A stretch of DNA of 64,000 nt, from positions 62,001 to 126,000 of the forward strand of contig CAYLLT010000001.1 in NCBI GenBank assembly GCA_964384465.1, given 5' to 3'. The DNA comes from CAYLLT01 sp964384465 (GTDB taxonomy: Bacteria; Planctomycetota; Phycisphaerae; UBA1845; PWPN01). The notes under the pieces are model-generated. The model was not told the origin of the DNA, ran no database searches, and saw only the letters and a list, made by a program, of their open reading frames with translations. Position numbers and translations under genes: made by a program. This document shows, one piece after another, positions 40,679-50,139 of this stretch (the stretch's first letter is position 1; each line of letters begins with the position of its first letter).

Positions 40679-42439
40679 ATGACGAAGCTGCGATTTATTT
40701 CCGCCGTCTATCCAACATTCCTGGCGACCATCGTTTTTGCTGAGGCGTCCGGCGGCACCGAGAACATGCCACCCATCCGGGAAATCACCGTCTTCAAGGA
40801 CGGCCACGCCTTCGTACTTCACGAGGGCCGGGTGCCGACGGATGCGGATGGGAACGTCACGATGGATTACGTGCCCACGCCGGTGCTGGGGACTTTCTGG
40901 CCCTATTCCGCGGAAGACGGCGCCAAACTTAAGGGGGTGGTCGCCGGGCGTAGTGAGGTCACGAAGGAGCGGGCCGTGTCGGATTTGGAAGGGCTGCTCC
41001 GGGCCAACCCCGGCGCGGAGGTACTTGTCGGAACTGTGCCTTACGGCCAGGAGAAAGTAACACCTTTTGCCGCGACGCTGACCAGCATGCCCGCACCGCC
41101 TGACGAAGCGCCGACCGCCACCCCCGTGGGGATTCCTTTGGGATCCTCCGCAACCACGCCCGCGCGCGTCGTGCTCCTCAAGACGCCGGAGGGGACCAAG
41201 GCGGTTCGTCCCGACCGCATTCTCGAGGTGACTTTCCGCAATGAGTACAAGACGACCACCGCGCGCAAACAGTTCCAGAACCGCTTGACGCTCCAGTTCG
41301 ACTGGCCGAACGACCAGCGGCCCAAGGAAGCTGCGGTCGGGATGGCCTATCTCCAGAAAGGGCTCCGCTGGATTCCGAACTATCGCCTCGATCTGGACGG
41401 CGAAGGTCATGCGGCAGTGAAAATGCAGGCCACGCTGATCAACGAGCTGGCGGATCTGCACGATGTGACGGTGCATCTGGTGGTCGGCGTACCCAAAATC
41501 GCATTTGAAGATAACGTCGATCCGATCTCTCTACAGAAGATCGCTGCCCAGGTCGCTTCGCAGATGTCGAGCGGATATCGCACGCCATACGCGTTCCCCA
41601 ACGCGATCATGACCCAAACGGTTATGCCTCCTCGTGGAGCATTTGAACCAGCCGATGGGTCTGCCGACACTCTGCCGGACCTCGGTCCCAATGTCAGTAC
41701 TGAGAAAAAGGAGGATCTGTTCGTCTTTTCGCTCAAAGGAATTACCCTTAAGAAGGGCGAGCGGATGGTGGTGCCCGTGAGCGAGTTCCAGGTGACTTAC
41801 AAAGACGTCTATCGGCTCGATCTGCCTTTCTCGCCGCCGGCGGAGGTGCGCTGCAACCTGGACACGACGCGGCAGCTCGAATTGGCGAAGGCCATGCTGG
41901 TCCGCACGATGCATGTCATTCGCATCCAGAACACTGGAACATCACCGCTGACGACCGCTCCCGTGTTGGTGCTGTCGAAAGGCCGGGTACTCAGCCAGGC
42001 CCTGATGACCTACGCACCCGCGGGCGCCCAGAGCGACCTGGAGATCGCCACGGCAGTAGGCGTGAGCCACATAAAGGAGGAGAGCGAGACGAAGCGCACC
42101 GCCGACGCCGTGAGCTGGAACCGCAACGAGTACATGCGCGTAGACCTGGATGGCAGCATTACCATACGGAATCAGACGTCCAAGATCATCGACCTGGAGG
42201 TGCGCCGCGAAGTTCTCGGCACGCCCGATTCCGCTGATAAGGATGGCCAGATCAGAAAAATGAGCGCCCTCGATGATGAGGAGTTTCTATCGTCGCTGCC
42301 CCCGTGGTGGTCCGCCTATAGCTGGCCGGGCTACTGGAACCACTTGAACGGCGTCGGCCGGCTTTCCTGGACGCTGCATGTTGACGCAGGCCAGGAACAA
42401 AAGGTCACTTATAAGTGGCACTACTTCTGGAGACCGTGA
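40679..42439 (+). CDS. DUF4139-like secreted protein
   Basis: A 586-residue protein with a signal peptide (FISAVYPTFLATIVFAEASG). Centre contains the DUF4139-type pattern AYLQKGLRWIPNYRLDLDG with beta-rich flanks (VKMQATLINELADLHDVTVHLVVG). The C-terminus is beta-rich. DUF4139 proteins are mucoidy-inhibitor or adhesin-like; no function can be assigned. ATG 40679 has GAGGAG 8 bases upstream. Lies between ygeW and carbamate kinase without evident relation. Confidence 0.7.
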   Translation: MTKLRFISAVYPTFLATIVFAEASGGTENMPPIREITVFKDGHAFVLHEGRVPTDADGNVTMDYVPTPVLGTFWPYSAEDGAKLKGVVAGRSEVTKERAVSDLEGLLRANPGAEVLVGTVPYGQEKVTPFAATLTSMPAPPDEAPTATPVGIPLGSSATTPARVVLLKTPEGTKAVRPDRILEVTFRNEYKTTTARKQFQNRLTLQFDWPNDQRPKEAAVGMAYLQKGLRWIPNYRLDLDGEGHAAVKMQATLINELADLHDVTVHLVVGVPKIAFEDNVDPISLQKIAAQVASQMSSGYRTPYAFPNAIMTQTVMPPRGAFEPADGSADTLPDLGPNVSTEKKEDLFVFSLKGITLKKGERMVVPVSEFQVTYKDVYRLDLPFSPPAEVRCNLDTTRQLELAKAMLVRTMHVIRIQNTGTSPLTTAPVLVLSKGRVLSQALMTYAPAGAQSDLEIATAVGVSHIKEESETKRTADAVSWNRNEYMRVDLDGSITIRNQTSKIIDLEVRREVLGTPDSADKDGQIRKMSALDDEEFLSSLPPWWSAYSWPGYWNHLNGVGRLSWTLHVDAGQEQKVTYKWHYFWRP

Positions 42440-42505
42440 TTCCGGCCGGTTCGGTCACCAATCGCTGAAGCGAACGGGCGGCCGAATTGGCGATTGTGAG
42501 CATCC

Positions 42506-43486
42506 ATGCGTATGGTCATCGCTCTCGGCGGGAACGCCATCAGCCTGCCTTCCGAAGAGGGCAACATCGCGCAGCAGTTCGACCACACGCGCGAGACGAT
42601 GCGCGTGATCGCCGATGTGATCGCCGCCGGCCATCACGTGATCCTCACGCACGGCAACGGGCCGCAGGTGGGCAATATCCTGCGGCGGTCGGAGATTGCG
42701 GCCGAGCACAACGTTTATCCCATCCCGCTGGACCTCTGCGTCGCCGACACGCAGGGCGGCATGGGGTACATGATCTCGCAATGCCTGGAGAACGAACTAC
42801 TGGTCCGCGGCATACGCCGCAACTGCGCCACCGTCATTACGACGGTGGTCGTCGATGAGCGCGACGCCGAATTCTCAAAACCGACCAAGCCGATCGGCGT
42901 TTTCTATCACGAGGACGAGGCCAGGCGACATATCAAAAGCGGCTGGCACATGGTGCACGTTCCGAAGCGCGGCTGGCGGCGGGTGGTGCCGTCGCCGCTG
43001 CCGCGGGAGATCGTGGAGATCGATCTGATCCGCCGGCTCACCGACGCGGGCGACCTGGTCGTATGCTGCGGCGGCGGGGGCATCCCCGTCACCCGCCGGG
43101 CGCAGGGCGGTCTCCGCGGCCTCGAAGCGGTGATCGACAAGGATCGCACCGCGGCCCTGCTCGCAACTTCGTTGGATACCGACTGGCTGGTGATCCTCAC
43201 CAGCGTGCCCCAGGTGTGCACCGACTTCGGCACACCGAACGAGAAACCGCTCACCGACATCAGTATCGACCAGGCCCGGCATCTCCTGGACAATCAGCAG
43301 TTTCCATCCGGCTCGATGGGCCCCAAGATCGAGGCCGCCATTGACTTTCTCCAGCGATCTGCCCGCCCCAACGCAAAGGTCCTGATCACGAACACGCCGA
43401 CGCTGATATCCGCACTCGATGGAAAAGGCGGCACCTGGATCCGCCGAGCTGGCGATTCTCGAATTGGAGTCGAAGCGGACCGCTGA
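42506..43486 (+). CDS. arcC: Carbamate kinase
   Basis: A 326-residue amino-acid-kinase-fold enzyme with MVIALGGNAI at the N-terminus, THGNGPQVGN, GGGGIPV and DKDRTAALLA, all hallmarks of carbamate kinase (ArcC/YqeA). It makes ATP from carbamoyl phosphate and ADP, releasing ammonia and CO2. With YgeW it forms an energy-recovering pair, as in purine fermentation clusters. It converges on ssnA, 28 bases apart. Confidence 0.95.
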   Translation: MRMVIALGGNAISLPSEEGNIAQQFDHTRETMRVIADVIAAGHHVILTHGNGPQVGNILRRSEIAAEHNVYPIPLDLCVADTQGGMGYMISQCLENELLVRGIRRNCATVITTVVVDERDAEFSKPTKPIGVFYHEDEARRHIKSGWHMVHVPKRGWRRVVPSPLPREIVEIDLIRRLTDAGDLVVCCGGGGIPVTRRAQGGLRGLEAVIDKDRTAALLATSLDTDWLVILTSVPQVCTDFGTPNEKPLTDISIDQARHLLDNQQFPSGSMGPKIEAAIDFLQRSARPNAKVLITNTPTLISALDGKGGTWIRRAGDSRIGVEADR

Positions 43487-43514
43487 GAGCGAAGTGTGCG
43501 GCGGATTGTCCAAC

Positions 43515-44858
43515 CTATCGCAATTCCGACATGCGCGACCATAGACGTTGCGATTCGGCCTCTGCCAGCCGAGACAATTCACCTTCATCGAGAGCGACCA
43601 TCACGCGATCGCGCAGGCGCCAATGCCCACCGATCATCACGCTGCGGACGTGGCGGCTGCTCATGCCGAAGATGAGATGTTCGGCAATATTCTGATTTGT
43701 CAGCGGTGTCGCCGGCACATAGTCGGTGACGATGATGTCGGCGGCGGCTCCGGGCTGCAACACGCCCAATTGAATCCCCAGAGATTGACTCGCGCGACGA
43801 GCTGAGTTGGCCAGCATCTGCACGCAATCCTCTGGCGAGAGACCGGCGTGAGCGTCCCGCGACTTGAACCACGCGGTATTCAGCTCGGCGAACATATCGC
43901 TGCCGATGCCGTCGGTGCCCAGCTGAATCGGGCGCTCCATTCGGTCGAGCGGGGCATAGCCGACGGCGTTGTTCATGTTCGAGCGCGTGTTGTGGGCCAG
44001 CGTGACGGCTGATTCGCGTACGCGGGACAGATCGTGATTCGTGAGGTGTGTCCCATGCGCGAGAATTGAGGGTAATTCCAGCACGCCCGCGCGCGCCAGA
44101 CGATCCAGCAGATCCGCCCCGTAATGCTCCCGACAAATCGCCGCATCGCAGGGGTCCTCGGCCACATGGATGTGCACGCCGGTTTGGAAGCGTCGGGCCA
44201 AGTCGGCCGTCCGGGCCAGCGATTCGTCACTCATCGTGAAGGCGGCGTGCGCACCGGCCAGCGCGGCAAATTGTGTGGCACCGGCGTCTCGCCGGTGAAC
44301 CTGCACAGGCGGGACGCCTGTGCCACAGCGCTTGAGATACCGCTCGTTTTCAGCCAGCCCCGCATCGCGACCGCCCATACCATTGCGGTCAGTCGTCTCA
44401 TAGCACAGCACGCCGCGAACACCCGCGCGAGACAACCCCCGCTCGATGGCATCGAGGCTGCCGTCTATGGCCGACGGCGAAGCATGATGGTCGATGACCG
44501 TCGTAGTGCCGCACCGCAGGGCTGAAACCGCGCCGACCATCGCGCTCAACTCCACCAGCGGCAAATCCAGCGCCCGATCCAGCCGCCACCAGACGTACTC
44601 CAGAATCTGATGGAAATTCACCGGCGCTTGCGGCGGCGATGGCATACCCACCGCGAGAGCTGAATAGAGGTGCGTGTGACCGTTGACCAGCCCCGGCATG
44701 ACCACCGCTTCACCGGCATCGATCACTGTGTCGCCAGGCTCGGCCGTGACGGACGGGCCCACGGCGGCGATCGTGGCGCCATCAATCCGCACGCCGCCCT
44801 TGCACACCTGTGGCGGATCAATGTCGAGCAGTATCGCATTTTGGATCGTGATGGCCAT
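43515..44858 (-). CDS. ssnA: SsnA-type aminohydrolase (amidohydrolase superfamily)
   Basis: A 447-residue metal-dependent hydrolase. HTH at 61-63 (VNGHTHLY), HIHVAEDP, AHGTHLTNHDL and GTDGIGSDMF give the metal ligands; the N-terminal beta domain and C-terminal ending fit SsnA, a putative aminohydrolase of purine/urate clusters. Residues 178-195 (CGTGVPPV...) are encoded by a palindromic element (44275-44326) inserted in frame between core blocks. Start overlaps nothing; the PLP-enzyme gene ends 3 bases upstream, so they share a transcript. Confidence 0.88.
   Translation of the reverse strand: MAITIQNAILLDIDPPQVCKGGVRIDGATIAAVGPSVTAEPGDTVIDAGEAVVMPGLVNGHTHLYSALAVGMPSPPQAPVNFHQILEYVWWRLDRALDLPLVELSAMVGAVSALRCGTTTVIDHHASPSAIDGSLDAIERGLSRAGVRGVLCYETTDRNGMGGRDAGLAENERYLKRCGTGVPPVQVHRRDAGATQFAALAGAHAAFTMSDESLARTADLARRFQTGVHIHVAEDPCDAAICREHYGADLLDRLARAGVLELPSILAHGTHLTNHDLSRVRESAVTLAHNTRSNMNNAVGYAPLDRMERPIQLGTDGIGSDMFAELNTAWFKSRDAHAGLSPEDCVQMLANSARRASQSLGIQLGVLQPGAAADIIVTDYVPATPLTNQNIAEHLIFGMSSRHVRSVMIGGHWRLRDRVMVALDEGELSRLAEAESQRLWSRMSELR
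44275..44326. repeat. Three-way palindromic element inserted in frame in ssnA
   Basis: GTGGCA (44275-44280) pairs with TGCCAC (44321-44326); inside are hairpins CACCGGCG/CGCCGGTG and CACAGGCG/CGCCTGTG. It encodes GTGVPPVQVHRRDAGAT on the minus strand. Confidence 0.92.
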
Positions 44859-44861
44859 ATA

Positions 44862-46256
44862 TTAGACGCGAAATCCCCCGTGATCGGCGCGATATTTCGC
44901 GATTTTCCGGTCATAAGCATGGACCTTCTCGTATTCGGCCTCCCAATAGTCCTGCCGCTCCATGGCTGACAGCAATTCATCGCTGTAGCCGAAACGTTGC
45001 CACATCTGCCGTTTGTCGCGGTGCAGCCGGGCTTTTTGTTGCGGCGAACGCACGTCGAGGAATTCGTCGGTACTTGCCTCCAAAAAGATCCGCTCGAACC
45101 ACTCCTCCATCCGCCCATTGTCGATCGCGCCGCTGGTCCGCTCGGCCAGATCGACCATAACAGACGGATAACGATCGAAACCGTCGGTCGCAACCGTGAC
45201 GACATTCGCGTCGGCCGGCAGGTCCAGCTTTTTGGCAGTCTTGATCGCGCCCAGGATGTTGCACAGGCTGCTGATGCCGAACCGGTGCGGCAATACGGAA
45301 GCCAGCCGGGCATCGAGGCCGCATCGCGAGCTGAGCATCGTCGCGCCTTCCTGAAATAGCTTGAGGCCCCGCACGCAATCGTCGTCGTGGATTAGTGCGA
45401 CGTAATCCGTCGTCAGCACGTTGTGAATGAGCACGACCATCTTGTCGCCGATGCCCTCGATGCGGTGCTGGCCCTGTCCGCCGTCGTAAAGCGTGCTGCA
45501 CTCGCGCGGCTCCAATGCCACCACCGCGCAATCGGAGAAGAGCGTCTTGACGTGGTCACCCGCGGCGATGGTGCCGGCCGATCCCGGCGCGCTCACGAAC
45601 GCGGCGATGCGGCCGTCGCCCACGCCCTTAACCGTTTCCACGGCAGCGGTGCCGGTGACGTGCCGGTGAAAGCGATAATTCGGCATCATCTCAAACTGCG
45701 CGAGCACGAATTGATTCGGCCGGCTCTTGATCTCCTGCACGCGTTCGAGCACGAGAATCACGTCGCTCTCCGTGCCGGGCGTGAGATCAAGCTCACCACC
45801 ATACTGCCGGATGCGTTCGTACCGCTCATCGCTCATGTCATCGGGCATGATGACGGTGGCGGGATAACCCTTGAGCCGGCTGACATACGCGACGCCAATG
45901 CCGAAGTTGCCTGTGCTCGGGCCTATCATGCGCGTGCCCGGCTTGACCAGCCCGTCCACCTCCGCTTCAGCGAGGATCGAGTACGCGGGCCCGACTTTAT
46001 GCGAGCCGGAAGGAAAACCGGACCCACACAGCACCACGATCTGACAGCGCACGCCGGTGAGCGCCGGCGGCAGCAGCACGCGCTGAAGCTCCGGCGTATC
46101 GCCCGACCAGCCGTACCAGTTGATGTTGAACAGGTTGGCCGGGTCCATCTCGCGGACGCGCAGGACGCCGGCCGCCTTGCGGCACACCGCCGCCGGCAAC
46201 GTCCACGGCTGCTGCATTTCAGTGTACGTCGGGCCAGGAACAAAACGATCACTCAT
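44862..46256 (-). CDS. Fold-type II PLP-dependent enzyme (cysteine synthase / diaminopropionate lyase relatives)
   Basis: A 464-residue tryptophan-synthase-beta-fold enzyme. K87 in SGSHKVGPA is the probable Schiff-base Lys; STGNFGIG at 114-121 contacts the substrate carboxylate and SAPGSAGT is the phosphate-binding glycine loop. It is longer than cysteine synthase and lies between ssnA and a threonine-synthase-like gene. In urate clusters of other bacteria this position is held by YgeX, a fold-type II enzyme that degrades 2,3-diaminopropionate, so it may do that job; this is inference, since the sequence is not a clear YgeX. Confidence 0.75.
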   Translation of the reverse strand: MSDRFVPGPTYTEMQQPWTLPAAVCRKAAGVLRVREMDPANLFNINWYGWSGDTPELQRVLLPPALTGVRCQIVVLCGSGFPSGSHKVGPAYSILAEAEVDGLVKPGTRMIGPSTGNFGIGVAYVSRLKGYPATVIMPDDMSDERYERIRQYGGELDLTPGTESDVILVLERVQEIKSRPNQFVLAQFEMMPNYRFHRHVTGTAAVETVKGVGDGRIAAFVSAPGSAGTIAAGDHVKTLFSDCAVVALEPRECSTLYDGGQGQHRIEGIGDKMVVLIHNVLTTDYVALIHDDDCVRGLKLFQEGATMLSSRCGLDARLASVLPHRFGISSLCNILGAIKTAKKLDLPADANVVTVATDGFDRYPSVMVDLAERTSGAIDNGRMEEWFERIFLEASTDEFLDVRSPQQKARLHRDKRQMWQRFGYSDELLSAMERQDYWEAEYEKVHAYDRKIAKYRADHGGFRV

Positions 46257-46275
46257 CTCAAGACCACTCCGAATT

Positions 46276-47499
46276 CTACTCTTCGCAGAGTCGCCGGACG
46301 GCTTCCAGCTCCGGCGGGATGTCGATCGGCACCCCGGCGGCCTGCATGGCCGATCGCGTGTCCTTCAGCCCGCTGCCGGTGATCATGCAGAGAACCGACG
46401 CGCTTCGGGGGATGATACCCTTCTCAACCGCTTTGCGTACGCCGGCGACTGCCGCTGCCGCCGCCGGCTCGGCGAAAACGCCCGCCAATCGGCCCGTCTG
46501 CCGGATCGCGGACAGGATGCACTGATCCGAGACTTCAACGAAATTACCGCCGCTGGCTCGCACGGCCGAGATGGCCTTCTCCTGATTCCGCGGCACCGGC
46601 ACGTCGATGCTGTCCGCGACGGATTGCTCGAACGCCGCCGCATCCACCGCCTCGCCGTGAAAAGCTTTCGCCACCGGCGCGACCGCGCTCGCCTGCACGC
46701 CCAGCAGCTTCGTCCCCCAGTCAATCAGGCCGAGATCGCGCATCTGCCGCAGGCCCTTGCCGATGCCCGCGATGGTACACCCATCGCCCACGCTGACCGC
46801 CACCCAGTCCGGCGGATCGTGCCGGCACTGCTCGGCGATCTCCAGGCCCGCCGTCTTTTTGCCCTCCACGAGATACGCATTGATCGCGCAGTTCCGGTTG
46901 TACCAGCCGAACGCCTCGCAAGCTTTGCTGCACAATTCGTACGCCTGCGCGTAGCTGCCCTGCACGCGGAAGACAGTTGCGCCGTAGATCAGCAATTGTG
47001 CGATCTTCGGCTCGGGCGCCTGCTTCGGAACGAAGATCACAGCCCGCAGTCCGGCCATCGCGGCGTAACCGGCCAGACTGCTGGCGGCATTGCCCGTCGA
47101 TGCACACGCAATTGTCTCGGCCCCGGCAGCCATCGCCCGCATCACACCCACCGATGAGGCGCGATCTTTGAACGAAGCCGTGGGGTTTCGTCCTTCATCC
47201 TTGAGCCGCAGTGAAGCGACGCCGATCTCCGCCGCCAGCCGCGGCGCGGGAACAATCGGCGTCCATCCCACCGGCCAATCCGGCGCAGTCTCGATCGGCA
47301 GCAGCTCGCGATATCGCCAATGCGTCTGCGGACGCCCCTCCAAAGCTGCCCACGTCAGCGACGCTTTCGCCCTCGCCGTATCGTAATGCACGTCCAGAAT
47401 ACCGCGATTCGTTCCGCAAGCGGCGCAAGTGTACAGGGCCTGCTGAGAGGCATAGCCCCGCCCGCACGATATACACGTCAATTGGGTCACCAGCGACAT
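46276..47499 (-). CDS. Threonine synthase-like PLP enzyme
   Basis: A 407-residue protein with an N-terminal zinc ribbon (C9, C12, C25, C28), then the ThrC core: K111 in TASFKDRASS, ASTGNAASSLAGYAAMAG, and a GDGCTIAGIGKGL phosphate loop. It could be the threonine synthase of the organism (O-phosphohomoserine to threonine), but position 20 bases ahead of the other PLP gene and ssnA suggests a catabolic eliminase is possible. Zinc-ribbon ThrC variants are common. Confidence 0.8.
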   Translation of the reverse strand: MSLVTQLTCISCGRGYASQQALYTCAACGTNRGILDVHYDTARAKASLTWAALEGRPQTHWRYRELLPIETAPDWPVGWTPIVPAPRLAAEIGVASLRLKDEGRNPTASFKDRASSVGVMRAMAAGAETIACASTGNAASSLAGYAAMAGLRAVIFVPKQAPEPKIAQLLIYGATVFRVQGSYAQAYELCSKACEAFGWYNRNCAINAYLVEGKKTAGLEIAEQCRHDPPDWVAVSVGDGCTIAGIGKGLRQMRDLGLIDWGTKLLGVQASAVAPVAKAFHGEAVDAAAFEQSVADSIDVPVPRNQEKAISAVRASGGNFVEVSDQCILSAIRQTGRLAGVFAEPAAAAAVAGVRKAVEKGIIPRSASVLCMITGSGLKDTRSAMQAAGVPIDIPPELEAVRRLCEE

Positions 47500-47558
47500 G
47501 GCCGGCTGAGGATATCACGCAGCGATGGTGATTCCAAGCATGAACGCTGTACCGCGCC

Positions 47559-48713
47559 TCACTTGCCTGCCAGCGCTGGACGCGATGCGGATAGGAACGC
47601 GATCGGCTCCGCCGTTCGATCATCGATAGTCAGGTCCGCCAGTATCGATCCGATGATCGGAGCGAACTTGAAGCCGTGGCCGCTGAAGCCGGCGGCAAAG
47701 ATGACGTTGGGATGGGCGGGGTGACGGTCGACGATGAAGTGCTCGTCGGGCGTCATCGTGTACATGCAGACAGAGTACCTGTTTAACCGATCTCCGACGC
47801 GCGGGAGATGCTTGTCGATGAACCGCCGCACGACAATCGTATCTTCAGGATGAAGCGTGCGGTCCAGCTCGTCAGCGCGCTCGACCCGCTCGCCGCCGCT
47901 GTGATGAGCCACCTTGATCCCGTCGCTGTCGATCACGGGAAAACCGTACACAAAACCGTCGGCCGTCTCGAAGCCGAACACCAGACAGCCGCGTCCGAGG
48001 TCGTAAGAATCGTCGGTCGTGTCGAACCAGAATACGACCTTGCGCCGCACCTCGAGCGGCAGCCGCAATTCGGACAGTAACTGCCCCGCCCACGGCCCAC
48101 CGCAGATCAGCAGTGTGGCGGCCGAATGGGTGCCGCTTTCCGTACTGACCTCCACCGCGCCCTGCTTCACCGACCAGCTTTTGACAGCCGTACCGGCGAG
48201 AATGGTCGCCCCGTGCGCCACCGCCCGGTCAACATGAGCGTGAACGCAGGCTTCGACTCTGAGGAACCCCGCGTCCGGCTCGAACAGCACCGATTGATCG
48301 TCGTTGATGACAAAACCGTTGAACCGTTTCCGCGCCTCGGCCACGGTCAGCGTCTGAATGTCGAGTTGATGCTCGCGTGCCGACCGCTGAACGCCGGGAA
48401 TGATGAATCCATCCGGCGGCCCCACCAGCAGCAGTCCCGTCTGGTGGAAGAGCTCCTCGTCGCACTCCGTCTCCAGATCGCGCCACAACTCATACGCGCG
48501 TTGCAGCAGCGGCACATAAGCGGGATGCTCGAAGTACGCCTTGCGGATGATCCGCGTCTGCCCGTGCGAGCTGCCGCGATCGTGCCCGATGTGGAACTGC
48601 TCAAGGCCGAGCACCTTGATCCCGCTGCGGGCCAGATGGTACAGCGCGGCACTGCCCATCCCGCCCACGCCGATCACGATGGCATCGTATGTGTTACTTC
48701 TTCGCACTGGCAT
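47559..48713 (-). CDS. Monomeric sarcosine oxidase / N-methyl amino acid oxidase-like flavoenzyme
   Basis: A 384-residue DAO-family enzyme: GVGGMGSAALYHLA dinucleotide site, HDRGSSHGQTRIIRKAY, and CMYTMTPDEHFIVDRHP, where the Cys aligns with the residue that binds FAD covalently in sarcosine and N-methyltryptophan oxidases. Oxidises an N-methyl amino acid, giving formaldehyde and H2O2; sarcosine can come from creatinine or purine-linked methylamines. ATG overlaps the upstream gene by 20 bases. Confidence 0.87.
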   Translation of the reverse strand: MPVRRSNTYDAIVIGVGGMGSAALYHLARSGIKVLGLEQFHIGHDRGSSHGQTRIIRKAYFEHPAYVPLLQRAYELWRDLETECDEELFHQTGLLLVGPPDGFIIPGVQRSAREHQLDIQTLTVAEARKRFNGFVINDDQSVLFEPDAGFLRVEACVHAHVDRAVAHGATILAGTAVKSWSVKQGAVEVSTESGTHSAATLLICGGPWAGQLLSELRLPLEVRRKVVFWFDTTDDSYDLGRGCLVFGFETADGFVYGFPVIDSDGIKVAHHSGGERVERADELDRTLHPEDTIVVRRFIDKHLPRVGDRLNRYSVCMYTMTPDEHFIVDRHPAHPNVIFAAGFSGHGFKFAPIIGSILADLTIDDRTAEPIAFLSASRPALAGK

Positions 48714-49092
48714 TCTTGGGCTGCTGCTTGAGACCGGCCATAAACGTCACCAGATCGCGGATTTCACGCGGCGTCAGCAGCTCGGTCACGTTCTCCGGCA
48801 TCGCCGACAAGCCTTCCTTGCGTTTCTGGATGTCGCTCTTGTTCACCTCGACACGTCTGCCTTCACTATCCAGCAGCACAATCTTTTTGTTGTCATCTTC
48901 CACAATCCGCCCGTTGTATGCCTCATCCTGCGTAAACAGCAGTTCGTCCGCTGCATGAAGGTTTTTTACAATCGTTTCAGGCGTATCGGCGGGCTCATCC
49001 GCGCCGGCAGCGGGACCGGTTATGCAAAGCAGCACCCCGGCCACGCAGAAGAAGAGTTGAAGCAGGACAATTCGCACCAGCGGCATGAGCAA
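48694..49092 (-). CDS. Secreted protein resembling the C-terminal heme-binding-type domain, without CxxCH
   Basis: A 132-residue protein with a signal peptide (IVLLQLFFCVAGVLLCITGPAAGA). The core (ETIVKNLHAADELLFTQDEAYNGRIVEDDNKKIVLLDSEGRRVEVNKSDIQKRKEGLSAMPENVTELLTPREIRDLV) matches the tail of planctomycete/verrucomicrobial putative heme-binding dehydrogenases, but the usual CxxCH heme motif and the preceding domains are absent. It may be a detached subunit or a remnant. Same transcript as the sarcosine-oxidase-like gene. Confidence 0.65.
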   Translation of the reverse strand: MLMPLVRIVLLQLFFCVAGVLLCITGPAAGADEPADTPETIVKNLHAADELLFTQDEAYNGRIVEDDNKKIVLLDSEGRRVEVNKSDIQKRKEGLSAMPENVTELLTPREIRDLVTFMAGLKQQPKNASAKK

Positions 49093-49244
49093 TCAAACTC
49101 CGGAATATGACCCGCGAAGTATATCGAATCGCCCTCCGAGCATCCATCCGTTTGAACGAATAGATAACCGATTGCCGCAACTCGTCCGAATCTATACACT
49201 GGAATGACGCCTGATCGGACCCGATCACGTCCCGGGACGTTCCA

Positions 49245-50054
49245 GTGTTCTACCAGCCGCAACATCTCGAAGAGGCCCTGAAGCTCAAAGCCGAGTTGGG
49301 CAAGGACATCACGCCGTTGTCGGGCGGAACGGACCTGCTCGTCGCGCTCAACCGCCGGCAGTGGAATCCGCAGAATATCCTGGACATGACCCGCATCGCC
49401 GGAAACGAAGAGGTTCGCCGCGAGAACGGTTCCTATGTGATCGCCGGCGGCGCGAATTACACGCAGCTTACGCAGCTCCCGATCGCTGCGCTCGTGCAGG
49501 CGTCATTGAGCATCGGCGGACCGCAGATTCGCAACCGCGGCACACTCGCCGGCAATCTCGCTACCGCATCCCCGGCGGGCGACGGCTGCGTCGCGCTGCT
49601 GGCGCTCGACGCGACCATCGAAATCATGCACGCGAAGCGCGGACGGCATGAGATCTCCGCCCGCGAATTCTTCCTCGATTACCGCCGCACAAAGCTCGAG
49701 CCCGACGAACTCATCACCGGTATCCGCATCCCCGCCGACTGGACCACCGCCTGGTACAAGATCGGCAAGCGCGGCTCGGTGAACATCAGCCTGGTCTGCT
49801 GCGCGATCGGCCGTTCGCCGCAGGGCCGGTTCTGTGTCACATTCGGCTGCGTCGGCCCATATCCGCTGCGAACGCCGAAAGCAGAAAAACTATTGTCAGA
49901 GAATACCATCACCCCCTCCCTCATCGACGAAGCCGCCGACACGGTGTTGAACGAAGTAGCCCCCATCGACGATCACCGCGGCTCAGCCGCCTATCGGAGA
50001 GCCATGTGCGCGACGTTATTGAAACGCCTGCTAACTGAAACGTTCATGAGATGA
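49245..50054 (+). CDS. xdhB: FAD-binding subunit of molybdenum hydroxylase
   Basis: A 269-residue protein (GTG start) with the CO-dehydrogenase-FAD-type pattern LSGGTDLLVALNRR, GGPQIRNRGTLAGNLATASPAGD and the C-terminal AYRRAMCATLLKR. It passes electrons from the Fe-S subunit to NAD or another acceptor. The Fe-S and Mo subunits follow, making a three-subunit enzyme of the xanthine dehydrogenase type. Confidence 0.92.
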   Translation: MFYQPQHLEEALKLKAELGKDITPLSGGTDLLVALNRRQWNPQNILDMTRIAGNEEVRRENGSYVIAGGANYTQLTQLPIAALVQASLSIGGPQIRNRGTLAGNLATASPAGDGCVALLALDATIEIMHAKRGRHEISAREFFLDYRRTKLEPDELITGIRIPADWTTAWYKIGKRGSVNISLVCCAIGRSPQGRFCVTFGCVGPYPLRTPKAEKLLSENTITPSLIDEAADTVLNEVAPIDDHRGSAAYRRAMCATLLKRLLTETFMR

Positions 50055-50131
50055 ATCCGCAGATGACGCAGATGTTCATAGATGAAAAACAAAGAAATCC
50101 AAATCTGCGTTCATCTGCGCCATCTGCGGAT
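50055..50131. repeat. 20-bp inverted repeat between xdhB and the Fe-S subunit gene
   Basis: Arms 50055-50074 and 50112-50131 match at 19 of 20 positions (ATCCGCAGATG.../...CATCTGCGGAT). It fills the gap between the two genes. Confidence 0.88.
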
Positions 50132-50139
50132 AAAAAACG

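Noticed and set aside
40517..41476. 319-codon minus-strand frame opposite the DUF4139-like gene
   Set aside because: Shadow; the plus-strand gene has a signal peptide and ribosome site.
45423..46382. 319-codon plus-strand frame opposite the PLP enzyme
   Set aside because: Shadow of the minus-strand gene; no domain pattern.
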